Source of the DNA: G963675935 sp963823895
GTDB taxonomy: Bacteria > Planctomycetota > Planctomycetia > Pirellulales > Thermoguttaceae
NCBI GenBank assembly: GCA_963823895.1
Contig: CAWGNG010000031.1
Location: 124,001 to 188,000, forward strand
Length of the DNA: 64,000 nt
Direction: 5' to 3'
The notes beneath the pieces were generated by a model. The model saw only the letters and a list, made by a program, of their open reading frames with translations, had not been told where the DNA came from and did not search any database. Both the position numbers and the translations under genes were made by a program. This document shows, one piece after another, positions 7,549 through 17,199 of the stretch; the stretch's first letter is position 1, and the number at the start of each line of letters is the position of its first letter.

Positions 7549-9171
7549 ATGCCCCGCATCGAAATCTACGACACGACGCTTCGCGACGGCGCCCAGGGCG
7601 AGGGCGTCAGCTTCTCGCTCCAGGACAAACTCGCCCTGACCGAGCGGCTCGACCGCCTCGGCTTCGATTACGTCGAAGGGGGCTATCCGGCCTCGAACGA
7701 CAAGGATTGCGAATACTTCCAGCGCGTCGGCCGGTTGGGGCTCAAACACACCCAGGTCTGCGCGTTCGGCATGACACGGCGAAAGAACTCCCGCGCGGAA
7801 GCCGACGCCGGCCTGCGGGCCTTGCTCGACGCCGGGACGGCCGTCGTCACGCTGGTCGGCAAGGCATCCGCCTTCCAGGCGACCGACGTGCTGCTGACCA
7901 CGCGCGACGAAAACCTGGCGATGGTCCGCGAAAGCGTGGCCTACCTTGTGGCCGCCGGACGCAAGGTGATTTTCGACGCCGAGCACTTCTACGACGGTTG
8001 GAGGCAAGACCGCGAGTACGCCCTGCTGGCCGCCCAGACTGCGGTGCAAGCCGGCGCGGCGTCGGTCACGCTCTGCGACACCAACGGCGGCAGCATGAGC
8101 GACGAAATTGCTGCCGCCACCGCCGCCGCGCTTGCCCGGCTCTCCGTGCCCGTCGGCGTTCACTGCCATAATGATTGCGACTTGGCCGTGGCCAACACGC
8201 TGGCCGCCGTCGAGGCCGGGGCCACGATGGTCCACGGCACGATCAACGGCTTCGGCGAACGCTGCGGCAACGCCGATCTGATTTCGGTCATCGCCAATCT
8301 GTCATTGAAGAAGCGCGGCTACGAATTGCTCACTCCCGGCGGGGTAGGCCGGCTGACCGAGCTTTCCCGCTTCGTCTACGAAACGGTCAACATGAACTTC
8401 CGCGCCAACCAGCCGTTTGTGGGCAAGAGCGCCTTCGCCCACAAGGGCGGAATGCACGTCAGCGGCGTCGCCCGCACCGGCGCCAGCTACGAGCACGTCG
8501 ATCCGCAGTTGGTGGGCAACGAACGCCGCGTGCTGGTGAGCGAATTGTCGGGCCGATCGAACATCGTCGCCGGCGCGTCGCACTACAACCTCGCCGACGA
8601 TCCGCAGCTTGCCGACCGAATTCTGGCGGAGGTCGTCGCCCGCGAGAACGCCGGCTACCAGTTCGAGGCGGCCGACGCCTCCTTCGACCTGCTCGTGCGC
8701 AAGTGCATGAACCGCTTCACGCCCCATTTCGAGACGCTGCACTACGACGTGACGGTGGACAACAAGACCGGGCACGAACAGGTCACGGCCGAGGCGATCG
8801 TCAAGGTGCGGGTCAACGGCCGCGACTACTTCGAGGCGGCCGAGGGGTACGGCCCGGTCGACGCCCTGAACGCCGCGTTGCGAAAAGCCCTCAACGGCCG
8901 TTTTCCCGGCCTCAACAAACTGCGGCTGGTCGATTATAAAGTGAGGGTGATCAACTCCGAAGCCGCCACCGCCGCCGGCGTCCGCGTGCTGATCGAAAGC
9001 CAGGACGAAAACGACGTCTGGGGAACCGTCGGCGTCGATCGCAACATCATCGAGGCAAGTTGGATTGCCTTGGTTGACAGTTTCGAGTACAAACTCTGGA
9101 AAGATGAAGAAAGAGTCGGCAGTCGGCAGTCGGCGGTCGGCAGTGAAGAACGACATGGCGGGGTCCGATGA
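7549..9171 (+). CDS. cimA: Citramalate synthase (CimA type)
   Basis: A 540-residue enzyme that condenses pyruvate and acetyl-CoA to (R)-citramalate, the first step of the pyruvate route to isoleucine. The HMGL-like TIM barrel starts with IEIYDTTLRDGAQGEGVSFS (metal-site DTTLRDG at residues 8-14), has VTLCDTNGGSMSDEI near 175 and VHCHNDCDLAVAN near 205. The C-terminal LeuA-type regulatory domain includes RDYFEAAEGYGPVDALNAAL near 430. Family length and motifs fit TIGR00977 rather than 2-isopropylmalate synthase. The last 15-20 codons (GSRQSAVGSEERHGG) are encoded by repeat DNA that continues past the gene, so the native stop seems to have been replaced. Control by the attenuator upstream fits the pathway. 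Confidence 0.9.
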   Translation: MPRIEIYDTTLRDGAQGEGVSFSLQDKLALTERLDRLGFDYVEGGYPASNDKDCEYFQRVGRLGLKHTQVCAFGMTRRKNSRAEADAGLRALLDAGTAVVTLVGKASAFQATDVLLTTRDENLAMVRESVAYLVAAGRKVIFDAEHFYDGWRQDREYALLAAQTAVQAGAASVTLCDTNGGSMSDEIAAATAAALARLSVPVGVHCHNDCDLAVANTLAAVEAGATMVHGTINGFGERCGNADLISVIANLSLKKRGYELLTPGGVGRLTELSRFVYETVNMNFRANQPFVGKSAFAHKGGMHVSGVARTGASYEHVDPQLVGNERRVLVSELSGRSNIVAGASHYNLADDPQLADRILAEVVARENAGYQFEAADASFDLLVRKCMNRFTPHFETLHYDVTVDNKTGHEQVTAEAIVKVRVNGRDYFEAAEGYGPVDALNAALRKALNGRFPGLNKLRLVDYKVRVINSEAATAAGVRVLIESQDENDVWGTVGVDRNIIEASWIALVDSFEYKLWKDEERVGSRQSAVGSEERHGGVR

Positions 9172-9342
9172 TTCCGCCAACCGTTTAGCCCCCGCGTCCG
9201 CGCGGGGGAGAATGCCGCGCGACTCCGCCGAACCCCTACGCCGCGTGGACGCGGCGGCTAAACACTACTGCCGACTGCCTACTGCCCACTGCCTACCGCC
9301 CATTGCCCACTGACTACTGCCCACTGCCTACTGCCCACTACT
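9116..9342. repeat. Repeat block at the cimA-valS junction (RP-H variant plus RP-E copy 2)
   Basis: Three repeats in a row. 9116-9145 is a GGCAGTCGGCAGTCGG array that overlaps the end of cimA. 9183-9262 is an RP-E palindrome (TTTAGCCCCCGCGTCCGCG facing CGCGTGGACGCGGCGGCTAAA). 9267-9342 is a CTGCCTACTGCCCACTGCC array that runs to within a few bases of the valS ATG. The first and third arrays are inverted relative to each other. Confidence 0.75.
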
Positions 9343-9345
9343 TTC

Positions 9346-12300
9346 ATGTCCACCGACTCCACGACCAGCGAACTCCCGAAACAATACGATTACGTGGCCG
9401 CCCAGGACAAATGGTATCGGTTCTGGGAGGAGCGGGGCTATTTCCATAGCGAGCCGAATCCGGCGAAGAAGCCGTACACGATTGTCATTCCGCCACCGAA
9501 CGTGACCGGGGCCCTGCACCTCGGCCACGCTCTGAACAACACGCTGCAAGACATTCTCATCCGCCAGAAACGGATGCAGGGCTTCGAGACGCTCTGGATG
9601 CCCGGCACCGATCACGCCGGCATCGCCACGCAGGCGGTCGTCGAGCGGCGGCTGTTGCAGGAGGAGAAACTCGACCGCCACAAGCTCGGCCGTCAGGGAT
9701 TGGTCGATCGCATCTGGCAGTGGAAGAAGGACTACGAAGCCCGCATCATCGGCCAGTTGAAGCAGATGGGCTGTAGTTGTGATTGGCAGCGCACCCGCTT
9801 CACGCTCGATGAGGTCTGCACCGGGCGGTGCGTGAAACGTTCTTCGCCCTATTTAAGGAGGGCAAAATCTATCGTGGCAAACGGCTCGTGAACTGGGACA
9901 CGTTCCTCCAAACGGCCGTCAGCGACAACGAGGTATTCCACGAGCCGGTAAAGGGACATTTCTGGCACTTCCGCTATCCGATCGTCAATCCAAAGCCGGG
10001 CGAGCCGACGCACGTGACGATTGCAACCACTCGGCCGGAAACGATGCTCGGTGATACGGCCGTGGCGGTGCATCCCGATCCTGCCGCCGCGTTAAAACAA
10101 GCGGAAGACGAACTTCGGCAACGTTTGGCCGATGCCCCGGCCAAGGAGAAGCCGGAAATCCAGGCGCAAATCGACGCCATCGAGACCCGCCGCCGCGAAA
10201 TGCTGCCCAAATTGGAGCAACTTCGCGACATGGCCCTTGCCGGCACGATGCTCGATCTGCCGTTGACCGGCCGGGAGATTCCGCTGATTGCCGACGAATG
10301 GGCGAAGCCGGAACTGGGCTCCGGCTGCGTCAAAATCACGCCGGCCCACGACCAGAACGACTACGACGTCTGGCAGCGGCATCTCGAAATCGGCGCGATC
10401 AACATCCTCAATCCCGACGGCTCGCTGAACGATAGCGTGCCCGAGAATTATCGCGGCATGGTTGTTAAGAAGGCCCGCGATGCCGTGGTGGCCGATTTGG
10501 AAGCCGCCGGCTTGGTCGTCGAGATCGAAGATCGCGAAATCGACCTCGCCCACAGCGACCGCTCGAAAACACCCATCGAGCCGTATCTGGCCGATCAGTG
10601 GTTCGTCAAAATGGACGAGTTGGCCCAAACGGCAATGGACGCCGTCCGCGACGGCCGCGTCAAAATCATCCCCGACCGTTACGCCAAGGGCTATCTCGAT
10701 TGGCTCAGCGAAAAGCGCGATTGGCCCATCGGCCGGCAACTTTGGTGGGGACATCGGATTCCCGTATGGCATCGTGCGACGCCGTACGAGCAACTTGACC
10801 CAGGGCTTCAAGACTTGATTAGGGTCGCCAGGAATCTGGTACAGGACGAACTCGATTATCAGGCGAATCGCCAGGAGCGGATCGAATCCGCCGCAGGGCT
10901 GGACAAAGACGACTCGGTGATAGTAACGGACCTTAGTGGTCGACGAATTCACCTTGCCGAAGAGTTAGAGAGGCACCTGCCGCCCGCAGATGTCCAACGT
11001 GCGCGAGAGACCGTGGACAGGTTCTGCCGCGACAGCGTTCCGGTTGGTTTCGAGCGGAAGGGTGACGCAATCTCGCTCCAATGGCGGCTGGGAGAGGGGT
11101 TGGAGGGCATCGAGACATTCGGATGCGTAACTTCCGGCCGTGCCGAAAAGGAGAGAGAACTCGAAGCGATAGGTTATCGCCAGGACGAAGGAGTGCTCGA
11201 CACCTGGTTCAGTTCCGCCCTCTGGCCGCATTCAACGCTCGGCTGGCCAGAGCAGACCGAGGAACTGAAATACTACTATCCGACGAACGTGCTGATTACC
11301 AGCCGCGACATCATTACGCTTTGGGTCGCGCGGATGGTGCTGATGGGACTGCACAACGTCGGCGAGATTCCGTTCCACGACGTTTTCATCCATCCAAAGA
11401 TCCTCGACGGCTACGGCGAAGGGATGTCGAAGTCGAAGGGGAACGGCGTCGATCCGATCGACGTGATCGAGAAGTTCGGGGCCGATTCGCTCCGTTTTGG
11501 GCTGGCCTATTTGACCACCGAGACGCAAGACGTGCGGATGCCGGTCGAGTACGAATGCCCGCATTGCGAGAAGCTGATCGAGCAGACCAAGCAGAACCGC
11601 ACGCTGCCGGCGATCAAGTGCAAACATTGCAGCAAGGAGTTCTCGACGCAATGGGCCGAGAAGCCGGAGCACAAGGCCCTGCCTCGCGGGGCGGTGGTCA
11701 GCGAGCGGTTCGAGCTTGCCCGCAACTTCTGCAACAAACTCTGGAACGCCTCGCGATTTTCGCTGATGAATCTTGCCGGGTTCGAGCCCGGCCGTGTGAC
11801 CGACAACGAATTGACGGTCGAGGATTCATGGATCCTAAGCCGGCTGAACACGGTGACGTACGTGGTGACCGATGCGCTGGCCGAATACCGCTTTGCCGAC
11901 GCCGCCCGCATGCTTTACAGCTTCGCCTGGGACGAGTTTTGCAGTTTCTACGTCGAGATGGTCAAGGGGCGATTGCAGGGGACTGTCCCGATTTTCGTGC
12001 CAGCGAAAATGGGACTGTCCCCCTCGGCCAAGGAGGACGGCAAAGCGACGCGTGCGATCACCCAGCGGGTTTTGGCCCATGTGCTCGACACGCTGCTGCG
12101 GCTGTTACACCCGATGATTCCGTTCCTGACCGAGGACGTTTGGCAGCGGTTGGGCGAGATTGCGCCGAGCGCGGGATCAACGACCCGGCGCCGGCGGCGG
12201 AGAGCGTGATGCTGGCCGCCTGGCCCGAGTGCGACCCGCGGCGACAAGACTCGGAGATCGAAGCCCAATTCGCCGCTTTTCAGATGGTGCTTCGCGCGGT

Positions 12301-12736
12301 CCGCGACATCCGCGCCCGGCAGGGCGTCGCGCCGAAGACGCCGCTGGCGTTCTCCGTCCGTTGCGACGCGGCGATCGCCGAACTGCTCGATCCGATGCAG
12401 CCCTATTTCTCACCGATGGCCAACGCCAACGCAACCGCCATCGGCCCGGACGTCACGGCCCCGCCCTTAAGCGCCAACGTAACGCTCTCCGGCATGGAAG
12501 TCTTCGTCGATCTGGCCGATCTGATCGACAAGCCCGCCGAGATCGCGCGGAAGCAGCAGGAGGTCGAAAAGCTCGTCGGCTTCATCGCCGCGAAGGAGAG
12601 GAAGTTGACCAACGCCAATTTTGTCGCCCGCGCCCCCGCCGACGTGGTGCAAAAAGAGCGCGACAGTTTGAAAGACCTGCAAGACCAACTTGCCGCCGCC
12701 CGCGAAGTGCTGGAGCGGCTGGAGAAGCAGAAGTAA
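9346..12736 (+). CDS. valS: Valyl-tRNA synthetase, read across two frameshifts
   Basis: Class I synthetase charging tRNA-Val. The HIGH motif appears as NVTGALHLGHAL near residue 58, the editing domain follows, and the KMSKS motif is GEGMSKSKGNGVDP. The C-terminal coiled-coil arm (KQQEVEKLVGFIAAKERKL) is present. One base is missing near 9822 (FTLDEVC continues as VRETFFALFKEGKIYRG in the next frame) and another near 12170 (LGEIAP continues as ERGINDPAPAAESVML). An essential enzyme broken twice points to sequence errors. After the KMSKS loop there is a zinc-ribbon-like insertion, ECPHCEKLIEQ...IKCKHCSKEF. RP-F sits in frame at 11978-12022. No Shine-Dalgarno; the start codon abuts a CTGCC array. 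Confidence 0.9.
11978..12022. repeat. RP-F palindrome inside valS
   Basis: GGGGACTGTCCCGATTTTCG and CGAAAATGGGACTGTCCCC form an inverted repeat around a short loop. The 45-bp element equals exactly 15 codons and is translated as GTVPIFVPAKMGLSP within the helical anticodon-binding domain. Confidence 0.75.
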
Positions 12737-12774
12737 TCGCGCCGCATAGCCGGCGGCAGAATCGCGAGCCGAGC

Positions 12775-13458
12775 ATGTCCAACGCCAAACAACAGCGTCG
12801 GCCCTGGGGACGAATCGTGGCGGGTGCGATCGGCGCTGTGATTCTGCTCCTCGCTGTTGTGGCGCTGATTTGGAGCTATAAGGAACGACGTGCCGTCGAC
12901 GCCGCATTGATCGCCGAGCCGGTGCGTCTGAAGGTAGACCTCTCCAAGCCGGGCCAGTTCTCGGGCGAGTTTCGCCAAACCTTTCGGGCCGCGTGTTCCG
13001 GCTACTTGGAGATCGTTCCGGAACCGCTGCCGTCGTCGGAAAAGGCGGCGCTATCGCTCCTGAAGGGCTTGCGGGGGCGTTTGGCGATTGTTGGGTCTGA
13101 CGGAAGGGTCGTTCACGAATGTGGAATCAGGGAGGAAGAGTTCATCGCCATCCTTGACGGTTACGCCCATTGGGTGCCCCGGGAGTGTGACGATTTCGGT
13201 TTTGAGGAAGGCGTCTACCAGATAAAGGTCATTGTCGATCACGGGGCACCGGCCTTGGCCGGCGTTCCGCATTCACTGGTTGGCCGATACGTACTCTGCG
13301 GGATAGAGAACATGCCTGCCGAGATCCTATGGTTCATCGGCATTGCCGGTTGCGTCATCGCAGGCCTCATCCTCCTGCCCGTCGCTCTTAATACCGTTAT
13401 CGATCGTTTTTCGTCTGGAGGGTCGCGGGGCGGGGAAGAGCCTCCGCCGACAGGTTGA
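12775..13458 (+). CDS. Hypothetical bitopic membrane protein
   Basis: A 227-residue protein of unknown function. One transmembrane helix lies near residues 13-34 (IVAGAIGAVILLLAVVALIW) and a second near the C-terminus (FIGIAGCVIAGLILLPVAL), with a domain of about 140 residues between them that starts at the membrane with KERRAVDAALIAEP and looks extracytoplasmic and beta-rich. The ATG at 12775 follows 36 bases after the valS stop; the frame is open upstream only as a shadow of valS. It may be co-transcribed with valS. No similarity to a named family is recognised. Confidence 0.6.
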   Translation: MSNAKQQRRPWGRIVAGAIGAVILLLAVVALIWSYKERRAVDAALIAEPVRLKVDLSKPGQFSGEFRQTFRAACSGYLEIVPEPLPSSEKAALSLLKGLRGRLAIVGSDGRVVHECGIREEEFIAILDGYAHWVPRECDDFGFEEGVYQIKVIVDHGAPALAGVPHSLVGRYVLCGIENMPAEILWFIGIAGCVIAGLILLPVALNTVIDRFSSGGSRGGEEPPPTG

Positions 13459-13569
13459 CGTCGCTAATCCGCCGCGCCGAATCGTCGCATCCCCCTCGCC
13501 AAGCCGCTTGCTTTCACCACCGCTGCAATCTATCCTTGCAGTACCTCCAACCCGCGGAAGGAAGCAGCC

Positions 13570-14373
13570 ATGAAACAGCCGTTATCCGTCGCCCCCGGCA
13601 AGAAAATACGCCTGCGCGAGTTCGACGCCGATTACACCGGCGGGCGTAAAAGAGATAAGAAGACGCAGGCCGAACTGGCGAAGAACGTCGCCGAACTCGA
13701 CAACCTGGGCTACCGGCTCTACGCCGAGAACCGCCGCTCGCTGCTGCTGGTGCTGCAAGGCATGGACACCGCGGGCAAGGACGGCACGATCCGCCACGTG
13801 ATGCAAGGCTTCAATCCGCAGAGCTGCCAGGTCGCCTCCTTCAAGCAGCCCGGCGTCGAGGAGCTTGCCCACGATTTCCTCTGGCGGATCTACCGCGCCG
13901 CCCCGCGGAAGGGCTTCATCGGCATCTTCAATCGCTCGCACTACGAGGACGTGCTGGTGGTGCGGGTGCATAATCTCGTGCCAAAGCAAGAATGGGAGAG
14001 CCGCTACGAACGAATCAACCGCTTCGAGGAGTTGCTGCACGATGCCGGCACCACAATCGTCAAGGTCTTCCTGCACATCAGCAAGGAGGAGCAGCGTTGC
14101 CGACTGCAATGCCGGCTGGATGACGCGAAGAAGCGGTGGAAGTTCAGCAAGGCCGACATCGCCGAGCGCGGTTACTGGGACGACTACCAACGGGCCTACG
14201 AGGACGCCATGACCCGCTGCAACACCAAGCACGCCCCCTGGTACATCGTGCCGGCCAACCACAAGTGGTATCGCAACCTGGTCATCAGCAAAATCCTGCG
14301 AAGGACACTGGAAGAGATGGACCCACAGTATCCGCCGGCCGAAAAGGGGCTGAAGGGGCTGGTGGTCAAGTAG
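13570..14373 (+). CDS. ppk2: Polyphosphate kinase 2 family protein
   Basis: A 267-residue PPK2-family phosphotransferase that moves phosphate between polyphosphate and nucleotides. The Walker A-like loop is LQGMDTAGKDGTIRHVMQG near residues 63-80 and the Walker B/lid region is GIFNRSHYEDVLVVRVHN near 118. HISKEEQRCRLQCRLDD and APWYIVPANHKWYRNL are further family motifs. The length of about 270 suits a single-domain enzyme (TIGR03709-like). Nucleotide preference cannot be read from the sequence. AAGGAAGCAGCC precedes the ATG. It stands alone between two repeats. Confidence 0.92.
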   Translation: MKQPLSVAPGKKIRLREFDADYTGGRKRDKKTQAELAKNVAELDNLGYRLYAENRRSLLLVLQGMDTAGKDGTIRHVMQGFNPQSCQVASFKQPGVEELAHDFLWRIYRAAPRKGFIGIFNRSHYEDVLVVRVHNLVPKQEWESRYERINRFEELLHDAGTTIVKVFLHISKEEQRCRLQCRLDDAKKRWKFSKADIAERGYWDDYQRAYEDAMTRCNTKHAPWYIVPANHKWYRNLVISKILRRTLEEMDPQYPPAEKGLKGLVVK

Positions 14374-14380
14374 GCGGAAC

Positions 14381-14458
14381 AAGGGGGACGGAGGTGGTTG
14401 CCGGAGAGAATCTTGCAAAACGGAGAACCGCCTCCCGGCAACCACCTCCGTCCCCTTT
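14381..14458. repeat. RP-I inverted repeat
   Basis: GGGGGACGGAGGTGGTTGCCGG and CCGGCAACCACCTCCGTCCCC form near-perfect arms about 75 bp apart end to end, immediately after ppk2. It could act as a terminator but has no T run. Confidence 0.75.
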
Positions 14459-14500
14459 CCGTCGAGCGGGCGCGTGCTGTATCATTTTCTTGCCAAACGT

Positions 14501-14577
14501 CGTTGGGGTGGCTGTTGCACTGCCACCCCTGAACCCGGCGTCGAATCGGGGGTGGCAGTGCAACTGCCACCCCAACG
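14501..14577. repeat. RP-B palindromic repeat, copy 1
   Basis: CGTTGGGGTGGCTGTTGCAC and GTGGCAGTGCAACTGCCACC face each other; each arm carries a smaller TGGCAGTTGCACTGCCA-type palindrome. It lies just upstream of the ROK-fusion gene. Other copies are at 16000, 34484 (in a gene), 36557 and 58618. Confidence 0.85.
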
Positions 14578-14605
14578 TATCGATCGCCACGCGGAGGAGA
14601 ATCGC

Positions 14606-15991
14606 ATGAAGAAGAACGCCACGACAGACGATTCGCGGTTGTACCTGGGGGTGGACGTGGGCGGAACCAAGGTACAGAGTTCGCTGGTGCGCGAATCGGG
14701 GGAGATCATCGGCCGCGAGAAATGCCCCACGCCGCGAAAGGGCGGCCCGGAACGGGTCGTGGCCGCCATCGAAAAAAGCATGGAAGACATGGTCCGCAAA
14801 GGCGGCATCACGGCGGGCGATCTTACGGCCGTAGGCATCGCCGTGCCCGGGGTGGTTGATCCTGATCGCGGACTGGTGGTGGTGGCGCCGAACATGGCGC
14901 TGACCGGCGTCGATCTCGGCTCGCTGCTGACGGCGCGGTTCAAGACGCCGATCATCCTCGGCAACGACGGCAACTTCGGCGCGTTGGGCGAGACCTGGCT
15001 CGGTTCGGCCCGCAACGCCAACAGCGCCATGTATATCTGCGTCGGCACGGGCATCGGCGCCGGGTTGGTGCAACGCGGCAAACTCTGGCGCGGCGACCGC
15101 GAGTCGGCCGGCGAGATCGGCCACATGATCATGCAGCTTGGCGGGCCGAAATGCGGCTGTGGCGGCCACGGTTGCTTTGAAGCCCTCGCCAGCCGCACCG
15201 CCATCGAACGCGATCTGCGCGAAGCCATCTCCGGCGGCCACAAAAGCCTGCTGCTGGAACTGGCCGGCGGCGATCTCTCGGTTATCCGCAGCGGCATGAT
15301 CCGCAAGGCCCTCGACGCCGACAACGAGTTGGTCACCAAGGTGATGCGCCGCGCGGCCGAAGTGCTGGGCTACGCCTGCGTCAACGTCCGCCACCTGATC
15401 GATCCCGAGGCGATCGTTTTCGGCGGCGGCGTGATCGAGGCGTGCAGCGATTTCATCATGCCGATCATCGAAAACATCGTCGGAACCGATCCGCTGCCCG
15501 GGGCGCGCGAGGGGGGGCGGGTGTTGCTGTCGGCGCTGGGCGACGACGCCGTGGTGCTGGGGGCCGTAGCGGCGGCGCGAAAACTGGTCGGCCGCAGTCC
15601 GTTCAAAAAGCGATTCCAAGTCAAACCGACTTACCCGGAAATCACCCGGCTCGGTGGCGGCGAGATCGTCGTCGGCAGCGACACCTACGGACGCGACATC
15701 TCCATTTCGGTGGCCGGCAAGGTGAAAAAACGGGACGAAGACCAGGCCGAGAAGTGGTACGGTTCGGCCGACGTGGTTGGTCCCAAGGAGTTGGAGAAGG
15801 TCTGCCGCGGCGGGCCGGAAGTGCTCTTCGTCGGCTCGGGCAAAGCGGAAAAACTCAAACTGACCGACGAGGCGCACCGCTATCTCGTGCAGCGGTCGAT
15901 CCAATACGAGGTCTTGCCGACGGCGAAGGTGGCCGATCGTTACAATCGCTCGCAGCTCCGCAAGGCCGCGCTGATCCGCGTGACGAACTGA
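14606..15991 (+). CDS. ROK-family sugar kinase fused to an Mth938/NDUFAF3-like domain
   Basis: A 461-residue fusion. Residues 1-325 are a ROK kinase: YLGVDVGGTKVQSSLV (phosphate loop), VGIAVPGVVDP, GNDGNFGALGE (catalytic Asp in ILGNDGN), ESAGEIGHM and the zinc cluster GPKCGCGGHGCFEALASR. Residues from about 340 are a second domain, ITRLGGGEIVVGSDTYGRDIS ... EVLFVGSGKAEKLKLTDEA ... VLPTAKVADRYN, matching Mth938/DUF498, the fold of mitochondrial complex I assembly factor NDUFAF3. I know of no function linking the two. GGAGGA lies 8 bases before the ATG. The last ten codons are duplicated downstream at 16069-16098. Confidence 0.85.
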   Translation: MKKNATTDDSRLYLGVDVGGTKVQSSLVRESGEIIGREKCPTPRKGGPERVVAAIEKSMEDMVRKGGITAGDLTAVGIAVPGVVDPDRGLVVVAPNMALTGVDLGSLLTARFKTPIILGNDGNFGALGETWLGSARNANSAMYICVGTGIGAGLVQRGKLWRGDRESAGEIGHMIMQLGGPKCGCGGHGCFEALASRTAIERDLREAISGGHKSLLLELAGGDLSVIRSGMIRKALDADNELVTKVMRRAAEVLGYACVNVRHLIDPEAIVFGGGVIEACSDFIMPIIENIVGTDPLPGAREGGRVLLSALGDDAVVLGAVAAARKLVGRSPFKKRFQVKPTYPEITRLGGGEIVVGSDTYGRDISISVAGKVKKRDEDQAEKWYGSADVVGPKELEKVCRGGPEVLFVGSGKAEKLKLTDEAHRYLVQRSIQYEVLPTAKVADRYNRSQLRKAALIRVTN

Positions 15992-16098
15992 TGTTCCCTG
16001 TTGGTGCGGCAGTTATACTGCCGCACCGTGAGGGGGTGGCAGTGCAACTGCCACCCCAACGGCGAAATTCCGCAAGGCCGCGCTGATCCGCGTGACGA
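15957..16098. repeat. Direct 30-bp duplication flanking an RP-B element
   Basis: TCCGCAAGGCCGCGCTGATC plus the next ten bases at 15957-15986 is repeated without mismatch at 16069-16098. Copy 1 is the coding 3' end of the ROK fusion; copy 2 lies in the leader of the next gene and is followed by GTTGAT where copy 1 has ACTGAT. The RP-B palindrome (16000-16061) lies between the copies. Confidence 0.9.
16000..16061. repeat. RP-B palindromic repeat, copy 2
   Basis: TTGGTGCGGCAGTTATACTG faces GTGGCAGTGCAACTGCCACC, ending CCAACG. Bracketed by the 30-bp direct repeats described at 15957-16098. Confidence 0.85.
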
Positions 16099-16107
16099 GT
16101 TGATACC

Positions 16108-17199
16108 TTGGACAAACGCCCGCAATTCCTCTTCGTTACGTGTCAGGTCGGCGCCGAAAGGGCGGTGAAGGGAGAACTGGCAAGGCGTTGGCCCGCGTTT
16201 CGGTTGGCCTTTTCGCGGCCCGGCTTCCTGACGTTCAAGCTGCCCTCTGAACCTGCCCTGGCCGACGATTTCGACTTGGAATCGGTCTTTGCACGGGCCT
16301 ACGGGTTCTCGCTAGGCGAAGTTTCGGGCGAGAACCAGCAGAAGCTTGCCGCCGAAGTCTGGAATCTCTGCAAAGGCCGGACGATCCAGCGGATTCACGT
16401 CTGGGAGAAAGACCGCAGCGAGCCGGGCGTCCACCGCTTCGAGCCCTCCATCACTTTGGAGGCCCTGAAAACCCACCGCGTCCTATTTCAGAACTGTCCA
16501 CGACCTCAGAACCTAGCCAGAAACGCAGACGATGCCACGGCGACTGCCCGGGCTGGTGACCTGATTCTCGACTGCATCATACTCTCCCCCAATCAGTGGT
16601 GGATCGGTTTCCATCGGGCGAAACTGATCCCTTCGCGATACCCCGGCGGGATGATGTCGTTGGAATTGCCGGCGGATGCGGTGTCGCGGGCGTGGCTGAA
16701 GATGGAAGAGGGGTTGCGATGGTCGCAGTTGCCCATTCCACACGGGGCGCGGGTCGCCGAAATTGGCAGCGCGCCCGGCGGGGCAAGCCAAGCCCTCCTG
16801 TCTCGCGGTTTTGTGGTAACAGGCATCGATCCGGCCGAAATGGCCGCGGTGGTGTTGAGCCACCCTCGTTTTACGCATATCCGCCGCCGCAGCATGGAGG
16901 TGCGGCGACGCGACTTCCAGAGAATCCGCTGGTTGACGGCCGACATGAACGTCGCCCCCGAATACACGCTCGACGCGGTCGAGGCGATCGTCACGCATCC
17001 GCGAGTCAGCATTCGCGGCCTGCTGCTAACGCTCAAACTCCCGCAGTGGGACTTGGCGTTGCATCTACCGGAGTATTTGGCTCGCGTCCGCAGTTGGGGT
17101 TACAACCTAGTTCGAGCCCGGCAGCTTCAATATGACCGTCGAGAAGTATGCGTAGCCGCCTTACAGCGACCATTTCGGCGAAAACCGCCGGCTGGTTAG
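16108..17199 (+). CDS. RlmM-like 23S rRNA 2'-O-methyltransferase family protein
   Basis: A 363-residue protein resembling RlmM. The N-terminal third looks like the THUMP-type RNA-binding region (FLFVTCQVGAERAVKGELAR). An FtsJ/RrmJ-type SAM-dependent domain follows: GARVAEIGSAPGGASQALLS near residue 215, VVTGIDPAEM, LTADMNVAPEYT, LLLTLKLPQWDL (catalytic Lys region) and YDRREVCVAALQ (Glu). RlmM methylates the ribose of C2498 in E. coli 23S rRNA; the same target here is inference. TTG start at 16108. The stop codon TAG lies in the left end of the RP-A element that follows. Confidence 0.75.
   Translation: MDKRPQFLFVTCQVGAERAVKGELARRWPAFRLAFSRPGFLTFKLPSEPALADDFDLESVFARAYGFSLGEVSGENQQKLAAEVWNLCKGRTIQRIHVWEKDRSEPGVHRFEPSITLEALKTHRVLFQNCPRPQNLARNADDATATARAGDLILDCIILSPNQWWIGFHRAKLIPSRYPGGMMSLELPADAVSRAWLKMEEGLRWSQLPIPHGARVAEIGSAPGGASQALLSRGFVVTGIDPAEMAAVVLSHPRFTHIRRRSMEVRRRDFQRIRWLTADMNVAPEYTLDAVEAIVTHPRVSIRGLLLTLKLPQWDLALHLPEYLARVRSWGYNLVRARQLQYDRREVCVAALQRPFRRKPPAG

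Noticed and set aside
14366..15904. 512-codon minus-strand frame opposite the ROK fusion
   Set aside because: Shadow of a clearly conserved gene; no start signal or family resemblance.
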